From Pseudomonas fluorescens (GTDB lineage: Bacteria; Pseudomonadota; Gammaproteobacteria; Pseudomonadales; Pseudomonadaceae): 64,000 nucleotides of DNA. Below, one piece after another: positions 15,208-24,011 of the stretch (its first letter is position 1; the number at the start of each line of letters is the position of its first letter). Made by a program: the position numbers and the translations under genes. The DNA lies in NCBI RefSeq assembly GCF_002022275.1, contig NZ_MSDF01000007.1, forward strand, positions 208,479 through 272,478, read 5' to 3'. Below the pieces are notes generated by a model. That model saw only the letters and a program-made list of their open reading frames with translations. It ran no database searches and was not told where the DNA came from.

Positions 15208-16203
15208 TCAAACCCAGCGCAATCGTCGAAATAGCCACCATTGTCCCAGCGCAACCGCCACCATCATCAAGCAGGCAATCACGAATCCATAGGGGCTGGC
15301 GGAGAACGGAATACCGCCCACATTGATACCCAGCAAGCCGGTCAGAAAACTCATCGGCAGGAAGATCCCGGTGATGATTCCGAAGCGGTACATCGTTCGA
15401 TTCATGCGCACGCTCAAGCGCCGATCTTCGGCCTCAAGCACCAGCCCTACGCGCTCCCGGGTCAATTCGAGCTCTTCCAGGTAGCGGGTCAGGCTGTTGT
15501 TCAATTCGTTCCAGTAGTCGGCATCGTCGTCACAGAACCACGGCAATTTGATGCGCGTCAATTGAGCAAAAATATCGCGCTGCGGCGCGAGAAAACGCTT
15601 GAGCCCAGCGGCTCGCCGACGGATCTGCAAAACGTTGCCATGCTCGGGAGTATACCGTTCGTCGGCGTCGAGTTTTTCTTCTTCGGAATCGACGATTTCA
15701 GACAGGTCAGTGACCAGATCCTGCACTTTATTGGTCAGGTACTGCGCCATATAAAGGATGAGTTCAGACGCAGTTTTTGGCCCTTTGCCGTCCGCCAGCT
15801 GCACCAGCAGCTCATCGGTCGCGCGCAATGGGCGCAGGCGCAGGGAAATGACGCGGCTGGCGGCGGCGAAGATACGCACCGACACCATGTCTTCCGGCTC
15901 GGCACCCGGGTTGAGGTTGACCCCGCGCAGGAACAGCAGCAATTCAGCGTCCGGCAGCGGCAACAGGCGCGGCCGGGTGTTTTCTTCCAGCAGCAGATCA
16001 CAGGCGAACTCACTCAAACCGCTGGATTTACGCAGCCAGGTCTGGGTTTGCGGGTGGCTGCGATCCCAATGCAGCCACAGGCTTTCCTGGGGCTGCAGCT
16101 GCAAGTCGTCGAGCTCAGTCCGGGCAATCGAACGCGCACCGCCTTTACCGTCCAGCACCAGGGCATGCACCAGCCCCCATTGCGCGTTTTCTTCCTCGAA
16201 CAT
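15208..16203 (-). CDS. cmaX: CorA/ZntB-family divalent-metal transporter CmaX
   Basis: A 331-residue CorA-superfamily protein. The large N-terminal cytoplasmic domain is followed by two C-terminal membrane helices (IITGIFLPMSFLTGLLG and FVIACLMMVAVALGQW). The pore-loop signature reads GIN (LLGINVGGIP) instead of the GMN of classical CorA, as in the ZntB branch, so zinc transport is possible. ATG 16203 has AGGGG five bases upstream; GTG 16209 is too close to it. Position next to crfX identifies it as the cmaX equivalent. Confidence 0.86.
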   Translation of the reverse strand: MFEEENAQWGLVHALVLDGKGGARSIARTELDDLQLQPQESLWLHWDRSHPQTQTWLRKSSGLSEFACDLLLEENTRPRLLPLPDAELLLFLRGVNLNPGAEPEDMVSVRIFAAASRVISLRLRPLRATDELLVQLADGKGPKTASELILYMAQYLTNKVQDLVTDLSEIVDSEEEKLDADERYTPEHGNVLQIRRRAAGLKRFLAPQRDIFAQLTRIKLPWFCDDDADYWNELNNSLTRYLEELELTRERVGLVLEAEDRRLSVRMNRTMYRFGIITGIFLPMSFLTGLLGINVGGIPFSASPYGFVIACLMMVAVALGQWWLFRRLRWV

Positions 16204-16228
16204 CCTCACCCCTGTCGGCTATTGCGGT

Positions 16229-16720
16229 TTATTCAGGCATCTTCAGCGGGCTGGGCGACACGATCACGCCATTATTGTCGGCGTAAACATATTCACCCGG
16301 GCGGAACGTCACGCCGGCAAACGTCACCACTACGTTCAGGTCGCCGATACCGCGCTTGTCGGTTTTCATCGGGTGAGTGGCCAGCGCCTGCACCCCCAGG
16401 TCGGTCTGGGCGATGACATCCACATCGCGGATGCAGCCGTAGATCACCAAGCCTTCCCAGCCGTTTTTCGCGGCTTTCTCGGCGATCATGTCGCCCAGCA
16501 GCGCACGGCGCAGGGAACCCCCGCCATCGACCACCAGCACCTTGCCGGCGCCCGGCAGGTCAGCCTGTTCCTTGACCAGGGAATTGTCTTCGAAGCATTT
16601 GATGGTGACGATTTCGCCACCAAAGGAATCTCGGCCACCGAAGTTACTGAACATCGGCTCAAGCACCTGCACCAGGTCGGGGTAGGCGTCGCACAGGTCG
16701 GGGGTCACGTAATGGTTCAT
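16229..16720 (-). CDS. rraA: RraA-family protein (RNase E regulator / HMG aldolase type)
   Basis: A 163-residue protein of the RraA fold with the signatures [35 protein letters not shown] and [14 protein letters not shown]. RraA inhibits RNase E in E. coli, but many family members are HMG/CHA aldolases; the G-x-x-R-D segment (GCIRDVD) is compatible with metal and substrate binding. The start [11 protein letters not shown] follows AAAGGAA. The same neighbourhood is seen in P. aeruginosa. Confidence 0.85.
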   Translation of the reverse strand: MNHYVTPDLCDAYPDLVQVLEPMFSNFGGRDSFGGEIVTIKCFEDNSLVKEQADLPGAGKVLVVDGGGSLRRALLGDMIAEKAAKNGWEGLVIYGCIRDVDVIAQTDLGVQALATHPMKTDKRGIGDLNVVVTFAGVTFRPGEYVYADNNGVIVSPSPLKMPE

Positions 16721-16908
16721 TGAAAAATTCCTTTCTGTCAAAGAGGTGTCTTTCGAAAGAAGCGCCAGGCAAAGCGGGTGTGGACAATCCCACCCGCACC
16801 GCCGCAACGCAATAGCCACTGCGCGACTGAATATGACCAGAAGCGTTTAACGCGTCATATCTTAGCCGCAACCACGCATGAGCGAAACGCCCTTGGTAGA
16901 GCGCTTCG

Positions 16909-17898
16909 TCAATCCACTGCCGCCACTTCCGATTGCGCCCCGAATAAAGGTGTCAGAGGATCTTTCAACCACTGCCCCACCAGCGGCCACACTTCGGCCT
17001 GGGCGGCTTTGCTGACCAACATTTCAACATGCCCGAAATCGCCGGTGAACCCCTGCCGGCGTCCCAGACACAGGTACTGACGGTGCTCGGAACCGACTTG
17101 CTCGAACAGCTTGCGGCACGCCCAGTCCGGGTCTTGCTGATCACCTGCCGCGCTGACGGCCAGCAGTGGCACGTCAACTTCGGCCAAGCCTTTCCACCAG
17201 TCACGCTCAGCGTCGCCAAAACGCCCGAACAGGCCATTCCAGCGCATGGCTTCGATCATCACGCCCGCCGGCTCGTCTTCAGGGCCACGCTTGAAGCGCG
17301 GGCCAGACACTCGAGCGAAGCGTTTCAGAAGGAAACGACTGCCCCACTCCACCGGCGGAATTTTCAGCGGCCAATGAGTACGACTGACCTGACAGCCGAA
17401 CAGCGCCACAGATGCCACCGCAGGCGCGCCGAGGTGCTGGCCGCCAAGCGCGGCTGCCAGGGTGGTCGCACCCAGTGAATGGCCGACCCAATGCGGGACC
17501 TGCCCGCTTTGCTCACGCACAAAGGCGCCAATGGCGGGCAAGTCGAAACGTGCATAGTCCGCCACGCAATTTTTGACGTAGTGCTGATTGCGCTTGGACA
17601 GGCCATGCCCGCGCATCTCGGGAATCCACACATCAAAACCCTGGCATGCCAAGTAGGCGCCCAGCCCGATACCCTTGGGTGAATACCAAAAGCGCCGATT
17701 GGAAAAACTGCCGTGCAATAAAATAACCGGCGTGCCCCGGTTTTCCGGGACATCGGCCAGGCCCAAACGGGTCACAGCCAGCTCGACAGTGCCGTCGGGG
17801 CTGTTACCGGGTTTAAGGCGGTACACATCTTCACTCAGGTCGCCACGACGTTCAGCACTGATCAGGGCGACGGGAAACAGGTTGCTGCTGCTTTGCAT
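16909..17898 (-). CDS. Alpha/beta-hydrolase
   Basis: A 329-residue alpha/beta-hydrolase. It has the oxyanion-hole segment LLHGSFSNRRFW, the nucleophile elbow GHSLG and a late histidine in DFGHVEML, so the catalytic triad looks complete. No signal peptide is evident with the start at 17898 (MQSSSNLF); upstream in-frame codons would run into the ppsA terminator. Substrate is unknown. It sits between rraA and ppsA as in other pseudomonads. Confidence 0.78.
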   Translation of the reverse strand: MQSSSNLFPVALISAERRGDLSEDVYRLKPGNSPDGTVELAVTRLGLADVPENRGTPVILLHGSFSNRRFWYSPKGIGLGAYLACQGFDVWIPEMRGHGLSKRNQHYVKNCVADYARFDLPAIGAFVREQSGQVPHWVGHSLGATTLAAALGGQHLGAPAVASVALFGCQVSRTHWPLKIPPVEWGSRFLLKRFARVSGPRFKRGPEDEPAGVMIEAMRWNGLFGRFGDAERDWWKGLAEVDVPLLAVSAAGDQQDPDWACRKLFEQVGSEHRQYLCLGRRQGFTGDFGHVEMLVSKAAQAEVWPLVGQWLKDPLTPLFGAQSEVAAVD

Positions 17899-17950
17899 AA
17901 TGCTCTTGCACAAAAAAGGGCGACGTCCGCAAGGATTCCGCCCTGTACAG

Positions 17951-17992
17951 AAAAGAATGCCAGTCACCCTCTAAGAGTGACCGGCACTTTTG
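17951..17992 (-). terminator. Intrinsic terminator of ppsA
   Basis: On the minus strand, just past the ppsA stop, GTGCCGGTCACTC and GGGTGACTGGCAT form an almost complete stem around TTAGA, followed by TTCTTTTC. The position and T-rich tail fit a terminator for ppsA. It also separates ppsA from the hydrolase gene that follows in the same direction. Confidence 0.8.
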
Positions 17993-18003
17993 ACGTTTCG
18001 ACC

Positions 18004-20379
18004 TTAGGCGGGCGCTTGACTTTCCGCGAGGAAGAACCAGGTTTCCAGCACGGAGTCGGGGTTCAGCGAGACGCTTTCGATGCCCTGCTCCATCAGCCAT
18101 CGGGCCAGGTCAGGGTGGTCGGAAGGGCCCTGGCCGCAGATGCCGATGTACTTGCCGGCCTTGTTACAGGCCTGGATGGCGTTGGACAGCAGCTTCTTGA
18201 CCGCAGGATTTCGCTCGTCGAACAGGTGAGCGATGATCCCGGAGTCACGGTCCAGGCCCAGGGTCAGCTGGGTCAGGTCGTTGGAGCCGATGGAGAAACC
18301 GTCGAAGAACTCCAGGAATTCTTCGGCCAGGATCGCGTTGGACGGCAGTTCGCACATCATGATCACGCGCAGGCCGTTGTCGCCGCGGCTCAAGCCGTTT
18401 TCAGCCAGCAGGTCGACCACCTGGCTCGCCTCGCCCAGGGTGCGCACGAAGGGCACCATGATCTCGACGTTGGTCAGGCCCATCTCGTTGCGCACGCGCT
18501 TGAGGGCGCGGCATTCGAGCTCGAAGCAGTCACGGAACGACTCGCTGATATAACGCGAGGCGCCACGGAAGCCCAGCATCGGGTTTTCTTCTTCCGGCTC
18601 GTAGAGCTTGCCGCCGATCAGGTTGGCGTATTCGTTGGACTTGAAGTCCGACAGACGCACGATGACCTTTTTCGGGTAGAACGCTGCCGCCAGGGTGCTG
18701 ATGCCTTCCACCAGCTTCTCGACGTAGAAGCCTACCGGGTCGTTGTAGCCGGCGATGCGCTTGTCGACGCTTTCCTTGATGTCCAGCGGCAGGCCGTCGT
18801 AGTTCAACAACGCCTTGGGGTGCACGCCGATCATGCGGTTGATGATGAACTCCAGGCGGGCCAGGCCCACACCGGCGTTCGGCAACTGTGCGAAGTCAAA
18901 GGCGCGGTCCGGGTTGCCGACGTTCATCATGATCTTGAACGGCAGGTCCGGCATGGCGTCGACGGAGTTTTGCTTGATGTCGAAGCCCAGCTCGCCTTCA
19001 AAGATGAAACCGGTGTCGCCCTCGGCGCAGGAAACCGTCACACCCTGACCGTCTTTCAACAGTTGGGTGGCGTTGCCGCAACCGACGACTGCCGGAATCC
19101 CCAGCTCACGGGCGATGATCGCCGCGTGGCAGGTACGCCCGCCACGGTTGGTGACGATGGCACTGGCGCGTTTCATCACCGGTTCCCAGTCCGGGTCGGT
19201 CATGTCGGACACCAGCACGTCGCCTGGCTGGACTTTGTCCATTTCGGACACGTCCTTGATGATCCGCACCTTGCCCGCGCCGATGCGCTGGCCGATGGCA
19301 CGGCCTTCCACCAGCACCGTGCCGGTTTCTTTCAGCAGGTAGCGTTCCATGACGTTGGCCGAAGTGCGGCTTTTCACGGTTTCCGGGCGGGCTTGCACGA
19401 TGTACAGCTTGCCGTCGTCGCCGTCTTTGGCCCACTCGATGTCCATCGGGCACTTATAGTGCTTTTCGATGATCATCGCTTGTTTGGCCAACTCGCTGAC
19501 TTCGGCGTCGGTCAGGCAGAAACGCGCCCGTTCAGCCTTGTCCACATCAACGGTTTTTACCGAGCGACCGGCCTTGGCCTCGTCGCCGTAGATCATCTTG
19601 ATGGCCTTGCTGCCAAGGTTGCGGCGCAGGATCGCAGGGCGACCGGCCTCAAGGGTGTGTTTGTGGACGTAGAATTCGTCAGGGTTGACCGCGCCCTGTA
19701 CGACGGTTTCGCCGAGGCCGTAGGCGCCGGTGATAAACACCACGTCGCGAAAGCCCGATTCGGTGTCCAGGGTGAACATCACGCCGGCAGTGCCGGTTTC
19801 CGAACGCACCATGCGCTGCACGCCGGCAGACAAGGCCACCAGCTTGTGGTCGAAGCCCTGGTGCACGCGGTAGGAAATCGCGCGATCGTTGAACAGCGAG
19901 GCAAACACTTCCTTGGCCGCGCGGATCACGTTGTCGACGCCGCGGATATTCAGGAAGGTCTCTTGTTGACCGGCAAAGGAAGCGTCCGGCAAGTCTTCGG
20001 CGGTGGCCGAGGAACGCACGGCGACGGCCATGTCCGGGTTGCCCGCCGACAGGGTGGCGAAGGCGGTGCGGATTTCTTCGTTGAGCTTCTCGGGGAACTC
20101 GGCTTCCATGATCCATTGGCGGATCTGGGCACCGGTCTTGGTCAGGGCGGCGATGTCGTCGACATCAAGAGCGTCCAGCGCGGCGTGGATCTGAGCATTG
20201 AGGCCGCTCAGTTCGAGGAAATCGCGGTAAGCCTGGGCCGTGGTGGCGAAACCACCGGGCACCGAGACACCAGCGCCTGCAAGATTACTGATCATCTCGC
20301 CGAGGGATGCGTTCTTGCCCCCCACATGCTCTACATCATGGACGCCGAGCTTATCGAGGGAAACTACGTACTCTACCAA
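18004..20379 (-). CDS. ppsA: Phosphoenolpyruvate synthase
   Basis: A 791-residue enzyme of the PEP-utilising family, converting pyruvate and ATP to PEP, AMP and phosphate for gluconeogenesis. The N-terminal ATP-grasp part begins [18 protein letters not shown]; the swivelling phosphohistidine domain contains [20 protein letters not shown]; the C-terminal barrel includes [16 protein letters not shown] and the cysteine in [11 protein letters not shown]. Full length. The start codon is TTG (20379-20377), supported by GGAGAG seven bases upstream. Divergent from its regulator ppsR. Confidence 0.96.
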   Translation of the reverse strand: MVEYVVSLDKLGVHDVEHVGGKNASLGEMISNLAGAGVSVPGGFATTAQAYRDFLELSGLNAQIHAALDALDVDDIAALTKTGAQIRQWIMEAEFPEKLNEEIRTAFATLSAGNPDMAVAVRSSATAEDLPDASFAGQQETFLNIRGVDNVIRAAKEVFASLFNDRAISYRVHQGFDHKLVALSAGVQRMVRSETGTAGVMFTLDTESGFRDVVFITGAYGLGETVVQGAVNPDEFYVHKHTLEAGRPAILRRNLGSKAIKMIYGDEAKAGRSVKTVDVDKAERARFCLTDAEVSELAKQAMIIEKHYKCPMDIEWAKDGDDGKLYIVQARPETVKSRTSANVMERYLLKETGTVLVEGRAIGQRIGAGKVRIIKDVSEMDKVQPGDVLVSDMTDPDWEPVMKRASAIVTNRGGRTCHAAIIARELGIPAVVGCGNATQLLKDGQGVTVSCAEGDTGFIFEGELGFDIKQNSVDAMPDLPFKIMMNVGNPDRAFDFAQLPNAGVGLARLEFIINRMIGVHPKALLNYDGLPLDIKESVDKRIAGYNDPVGFYVEKLVEGISTLAAAFYPKKVIVRLSDFKSNEYANLIGGKLYEPEEENPMLGFRGASRYISESFRDCFELECRALKRVRNEMGLTNVEIMVPFVRTLGEASQVVDLLAENGLSRGDNGLRVIMMCELPSNAILAEEFLEFFDGFSIGSNDLTQLTLGLDRDSGIIAHLFDERNPAVKKLLSNAIQACNKAGKYIGICGQGPSDHPDLARWLMEQGIESVSLNPDSVLETWFFLAESQAPA

Positions 20380-20557
20380 GGTGATCTCTCCACTAACTGT
20401 GTTGGAAAAGCTCAGGACGCCGACTGCTCAGTAGGAGCTTTCTGCGGCGTTTGTGGCCTGGACCTGGAAAATAAGTGAGAATGCGGCCCACTGCGGGACG
20501 GCAAAATCGCGCCTATCATATCCAAGATTCGCCATCAGCTTAAGGCCCAGGGCTCAA

Positions 20558-21376
20558 ATGAAACGATCTGCTTTCTTTATCTCCGACGGCACCGGCATCA
20601 CAGCCGAAACATTGGGTCAAAGCCTGCTCGCGCAGTTCGAAAACATTACCTTCGCCAAATTCACGCGGCCCTATATAGACAGCGTGGATAAAGCCCGGGC
20701 CATGGTACAACAAATCAATCTGGCGGCCGAAAAAGACGGCATGCGCCCGATCATTTTCGACACCATCGTCAATCAAGACATTCGTGAGATCCTCGCAACC
20801 TCCAATGGTTTCATGATCGACATTTTCTCCACGTTCCTGGCGCCCCTGGAACAGGAGTTGAGCGAACACTCGTCTTACTCCGTAGGAAAGTCCCATTCCA
20901 TTGGGCACAACTCCAATTATATGGAGCGTATCGAGGCGGTGAACTTCGCCCTCGACAACGACGACGGTGCCCGCACGCACTACTACGACAAGGCCGATTT
21001 GATCTTGGTGGGCGTGTCCCGCTGCGGCAAAACGCCAACCTGCCTTTATATGGCCATGCAGTTCGGCATCCGCGCCGCCAACTACCCGTTGACCGAAGAC
21101 GACATGGAGCACCTGACGCTGCCCGCCGCCCTGCGTGCGCATTCGCACAAGCTGTTCGGCTTGACCATTGATCCGGACCGCCTCACGGCCATCCGCAACG
21201 AGCGCAAGCCCAACAGCCGCTATTCCAGCTATGCCCAGTGCGAGTTCGAAGTGCGCGAAGTGGAAAATCTGTTCCGTCGCGAGAATATTGCGCACATCAA
21301 TTCCACGCATTTTTCGGTGGAAGAGATTTCGGCGAAGATTTTGGTGGAGAAAGGGGTGGAGCGGCGGTTCAAGTAA
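20558..21376 (+). CDS. ppsR: PEP synthase regulatory kinase/pyrophosphorylase PpsR
   Basis: A 272-residue member of the DUF299 family. It controls PEP synthase by ADP-dependent phosphorylation of a threonine and phosphate-dependent dephosphorylation. The P-loop-like GVSRCGKTP and the N-terminal [16 protein letters not shown] are diagnostic. It is transcribed away from ppsA, with 178 bases between the genes containing both promoters. An upstream in-frame codon (20453) is not supported by conservation. Confidence 0.93.
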   Translation: MKRSAFFISDGTGITAETLGQSLLAQFENITFAKFTRPYIDSVDKARAMVQQINLAAEKDGMRPIIFDTIVNQDIREILATSNGFMIDIFSTFLAPLEQELSEHSSYSVGKSHSIGHNSNYMERIEAVNFALDNDDGARTHYYDKADLILVGVSRCGKTPTCLYMAMQFGIRAANYPLTEDDMEHLTLPAALRAHSHKLFGLTIDPDRLTAIRNERKPNSRYSSYAQCEFEVREVENLFRRENIAHINSTHFSVEEISAKILVEKGVERRFK

Positions 21377-21398
21377 TTTTTGTTGCCAGGGCCGGCCT

Positions 21399-21472
21399 CA
21401 TCGCAGGCAAGCCAGCTCCCACATTTGACTGCATTCACACATCAAAATGTGGGAGCTGGCTTGCCTGCGATG
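21399..21472. repeat. REP inverted pair (family A)
   Basis: CATCGCAGGCAAGCCAGCTC... and its reverse complement ...GAGCTGGCTTGCCTGCGATG form arms of about 28 bases (21399-21426 and 21445-21472) around an 18-base centre. Seven further pairs of this general kind lie in the window. It sits in the convergent gap between ppsR and the MocR gene. Confidence 0.85.
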
Positions 21473-21494
21473 AACGATAACGCGGTAAACCTGC

Positions 21495-22919
21495 CTACAG
21501 ATGAAACCTGCCGCCACCCTGCCCCAAGGCGGTGGCCAACGCATCAAACCCCTCCTTCAACAACTGATCATCCCCCGACGTATTACAAATACTCGCCCGA
21601 ATAAACTGCGGCACCGCCGTCTGCCCAACGGCAAACGCTTCAGCGGTGGCGATCAGGTAATTATTCTGCCTGAGCTCAGCCTCGATTTCCGACGCGCGCC
21701 ATGGCTCCGGCACTTCAATCCAGAAGTGCGGACTGTTCAGATGAGTACGGTATTCCAGCCCGCCCAACAGGTCACGCACCAGGGCTTTTCGCCGACTGAT
21801 CTCGTTGATCTGCTGACGCAGCAGGTATTCCGCCGTGCCGTTTTCAATCCACTGCGTCGCCAATTCCAGGGTGACCGGCGTGGCCATCCAGCAGGTTGAA
21901 CGCAACGCTGCTGAAATACGGCTGACCAGCGCCGGCGGCGCGTGCACATAACCCACACGCAAGCCGGCCGACACTGCCTTGCTCAGGCTGCTGATCAAAA
22001 TCGTACGTTCAGGGGCGAAATAACTGAGGGGCGGCGGCCGGTCTTCGACCAACACGCCGTGGGCTTCGTCCTCAAGAATCAGCAAATTGTGTTCGCGACA
22101 CACTTTGGCCAAGGCTTCGCGGCGCGCAACCGAGAGTACGGCCGTGGTCGGGTTCTGGATAGTCGGGGTGCAGTACAACGCCGAAACCCGGTGATTTCGA
22201 CAGACTTCATCCAGCGCGCCCGGCAGCACGCCCTCCTCATCCATCTCCAGGCCAATCAACCGCACACCGAGCATGCGCGCGGCGGTGATCAGCCCAGGGT
22301 AGGTCATTTGTTCGGTGACCACCGTATCGCCCGCGCGCAGCAGCGCCATCATTGCGCACAGCAAGCCATGCTGGCCGCCATTGACGCAGATGACCTGCTC
22401 GGGAATCGGGTGGAAATCGCGCTGCACCAGCCACTGCGCTCCGGCTTCACGGTAGCGCGGCAAACCGGCGTCCGGGGTGTAGGCGCTGATGTCCTGCAGA
22501 AACTTGGCGTTGGTCGACAGGGTCTGGAAGCTCTGGGCGAGAAACACGGTCTCCTGCCCGGGAATATGCATGTTGCGGCTCATGTCGAAGTATTGGCGCG
22601 GCTCTTCGCTGAAATTGCGAAAGCCCTCATCGCGCTGACGCTCCATCCCACGCTTGCGCACGAAGGTGCCGTCACCCACCCGCGCCACCACCAGCCCCAG
22701 GCGTTCGAGCTCGCCGTAGGCCCGGCTGATAGTGCCGATGGTTACACCCAGATTGTCGGAAAGCACCCGATGGGGCGGCAGTTTTCTTCCCGGTTCAATC
22801 AAGCCTTCAAGGATGCCCCGTTCCATGACATCGGACAGGCGCTTGTACTTCACGCCCTGCCCGTTGGACAACCCCTCACGCATAATTGACACCATGTCAA
22901 TATTTGTTTTGACAGTCAT
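21495..22919 (-). CDS. MocR-type regulator (GntR HTH fused to aminotransferase fold)
   Basis: A 474-residue protein. Residues ~20-90 form a GntR winged helix (GRKLPPHRVLSDNLGVTIGTISRAYGELE is spread over this part), and the rest is a fold-type-I aminotransferase domain with a candidate PLP lysine in SSLSKAVSAGLRVGY. MocR proteins sense amino-acid-like ligands and often control a divergent transporter or PLP-enzyme gene. Here the divergent operon encodes an EamA exporter and a cysteine-synthase-like PLP enzyme. The start is unsure: ATG 22919 places a dyad (22895-22914) inside the coding region, whereas ATG 22895 or 22883 would leave it upstream. Confidence 0.85.
   Translation of the reverse strand: MTVKTNIDMVSIMREGLSNGQGVKYKRLSDVMERGILEGLIEPGRKLPPHRVLSDNLGVTIGTISRAYGELERLGLVVARVGDGTFVRKRGMERQRDEGFRNFSEEPRQYFDMSRNMHIPGQETVFLAQSFQTLSTNAKFLQDISAYTPDAGLPRYREAGAQWLVQRDFHPIPEQVICVNGGQHGLLCAMMALLRAGDTVVTEQMTYPGLITAARMLGVRLIGLEMDEEGVLPGALDEVCRNHRVSALYCTPTIQNPTTAVLSVARREALAKVCREHNLLILEDEAHGVLVEDRPPPLSYFAPERTILISSLSKAVSAGLRVGYVHAPPALVSRISAALRSTCWMATPVTLELATQWIENGTAEYLLRQQINEISRRKALVRDLLGGLEYRTHLNSPHFWIEVPEPWRASEIEAELRQNNYLIATAEAFAVGQTAVPQFIRASICNTSGDDQLLKEGFDALATALGQGGGRFHL
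22895..22914. promoter_or_regulatory. Candidate operator between MocR gene and EamA operon
   Basis: TGTCAA-tatttgtt-TTGACA is a perfect 6-bp dyad with an 8-base spacer. Its right arm also matches a -35 box for rightward transcription. Further TCAA-containing half-sites lie near 22981. It is a reasonable binding site for the MocR regulator but is not proven. Confidence 0.45.
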
Positions 22920-23022
22920 CTTTGGCCCTAATAGTGTGCTTTTACGGGTTCAATCACCGGATGAAACAACTTAATACACAGTCAATATAGAGTTCAATTC
23001 CGGCTCAGGGAAGCAATAAACG

Positions 23023-23973
23023 ATGCCAATGTCCGCCGTTCTCGAAAACACAACAAAAACAAAAACTCAGAAGCAGTGGTTGGCCGGGCTGGTCACCAGC
23101 GTGATGTTCCTTATCGTGTGCCTGAGTTGGGGGACTACGTGGCTGGGCATCAAGATTGCCGTGGAGAGCGTGCCGCCGCTGACGTCCGCAGGCCTGCGCT
23201 TTCTGATCGCCTTCCCGCTGTTCCTGTGTTTCGCCTTCGTGCGCCGCGAGCCGATTCTGTTTCCGCGCGAAAGCCGCTGGTTCTTCGTCTTCGTGACGCT
23301 TTCCTACTTCAGCGTTCCGTATTACCTGCTCAACTACGGCGAGATGCATGTGTCGTCCGGCCTTACTGCACTGCTGTTCAGCTGCATGCCGGTGTTCATC
23401 TTGATTTTCTCCGCGCTGTTCCTGCGTGAGCGCATCTACTTCTCCCAAGTGGTCGGCATCGGCATCGGTTTCGGCAGCCTCTACATGATCATCAAGAGCC
23501 AGGGCCTGCACCTGGACCACGCCGAGTTCTTCGGGGTGCTGGCGATTCTGACCGCCGCGATCATGCATGCCTTGTGCTACGTGATTACCAAGCAAAAAGG
23601 CAGCGCCATCAGCGTCATCACCTACAACACCCTGCCCATCGGCATTGCCGGGCTGATGCTGTTCGTGGCCGGCCTGTGGTTTGAAACGCCGGCCTTCGAA
23701 AACATCACGCTGCGCTCGTGGAGCGCGCTGTTTTACCTGGGGCTGGTGGCGTCCGTGGGCGGGTTTATCGTGTATTTCATGCTGCTCAAGCGCTTGAGCC
23801 CGATCATTCTGTCGTTCGTGTTCATCATCTTCCCGGTGTTCGCAGTGATCATCGGTGCCTGGTACGAAGGCGTGACGCTTTCCCGCGACCTGATGCTCTA
23901 CTCGGCCATCCTGCTGGCCGGCTTTGCGATCACCAAGTTGCCGATTGAAAAGCTCCTGGCCAAGAAAAATTGA
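23023..23973 (+). CDS. EamA/DMT-family metabolite exporter
   Basis: A 316-residue membrane protein with about ten hydrophobic helices and two EamA repeats (first repeat from LIVCLSWGTTWLGIKIAV, second beginning about FFGVLAILTAAIMHALCYV). Proteins of this family commonly export amino acids or related metabolites. AGGGAAG precedes ATG 23023. It is the first gene of the operon divergent from the MocR regulator and only 38 bases upstream of the JAMM-E1 fusion gene, so it probably exports the pathway product. Substrate is unknown. Confidence 0.85.
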   Translation: MPMSAVLENTTKTKTQKQWLAGLVTSVMFLIVCLSWGTTWLGIKIAVESVPPLTSAGLRFLIAFPLFLCFAFVRREPILFPRESRWFFVFVTLSYFSVPYYLLNYGEMHVSSGLTALLFSCMPVFILIFSALFLRERIYFSQVVGIGIGFGSLYMIIKSQGLHLDHAEFFGVLAILTAAIMHALCYVITKQKGSAISVITYNTLPIGIAGLMLFVAGLWFETPAFENITLRSWSALFYLGLVASVGGFIVYFMLLKRLSPIILSFVFIIFPVFAVIIGAWYEGVTLSRDLMLYSAILLAGFAITKLPIEKLLAKKN

Positions 23974-24011
23974 CCCTCCCAACCCAACGACATCAGCCAC
24001 GCGAGAGCAAC

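Noticed and set aside
17893..20478. Long plus-strand reading frame opposite ppsA
   Set aside because: It is an antisense shadow of the high-GC ppsA gene; its His/Val/Gly-rich translation shows no domain.
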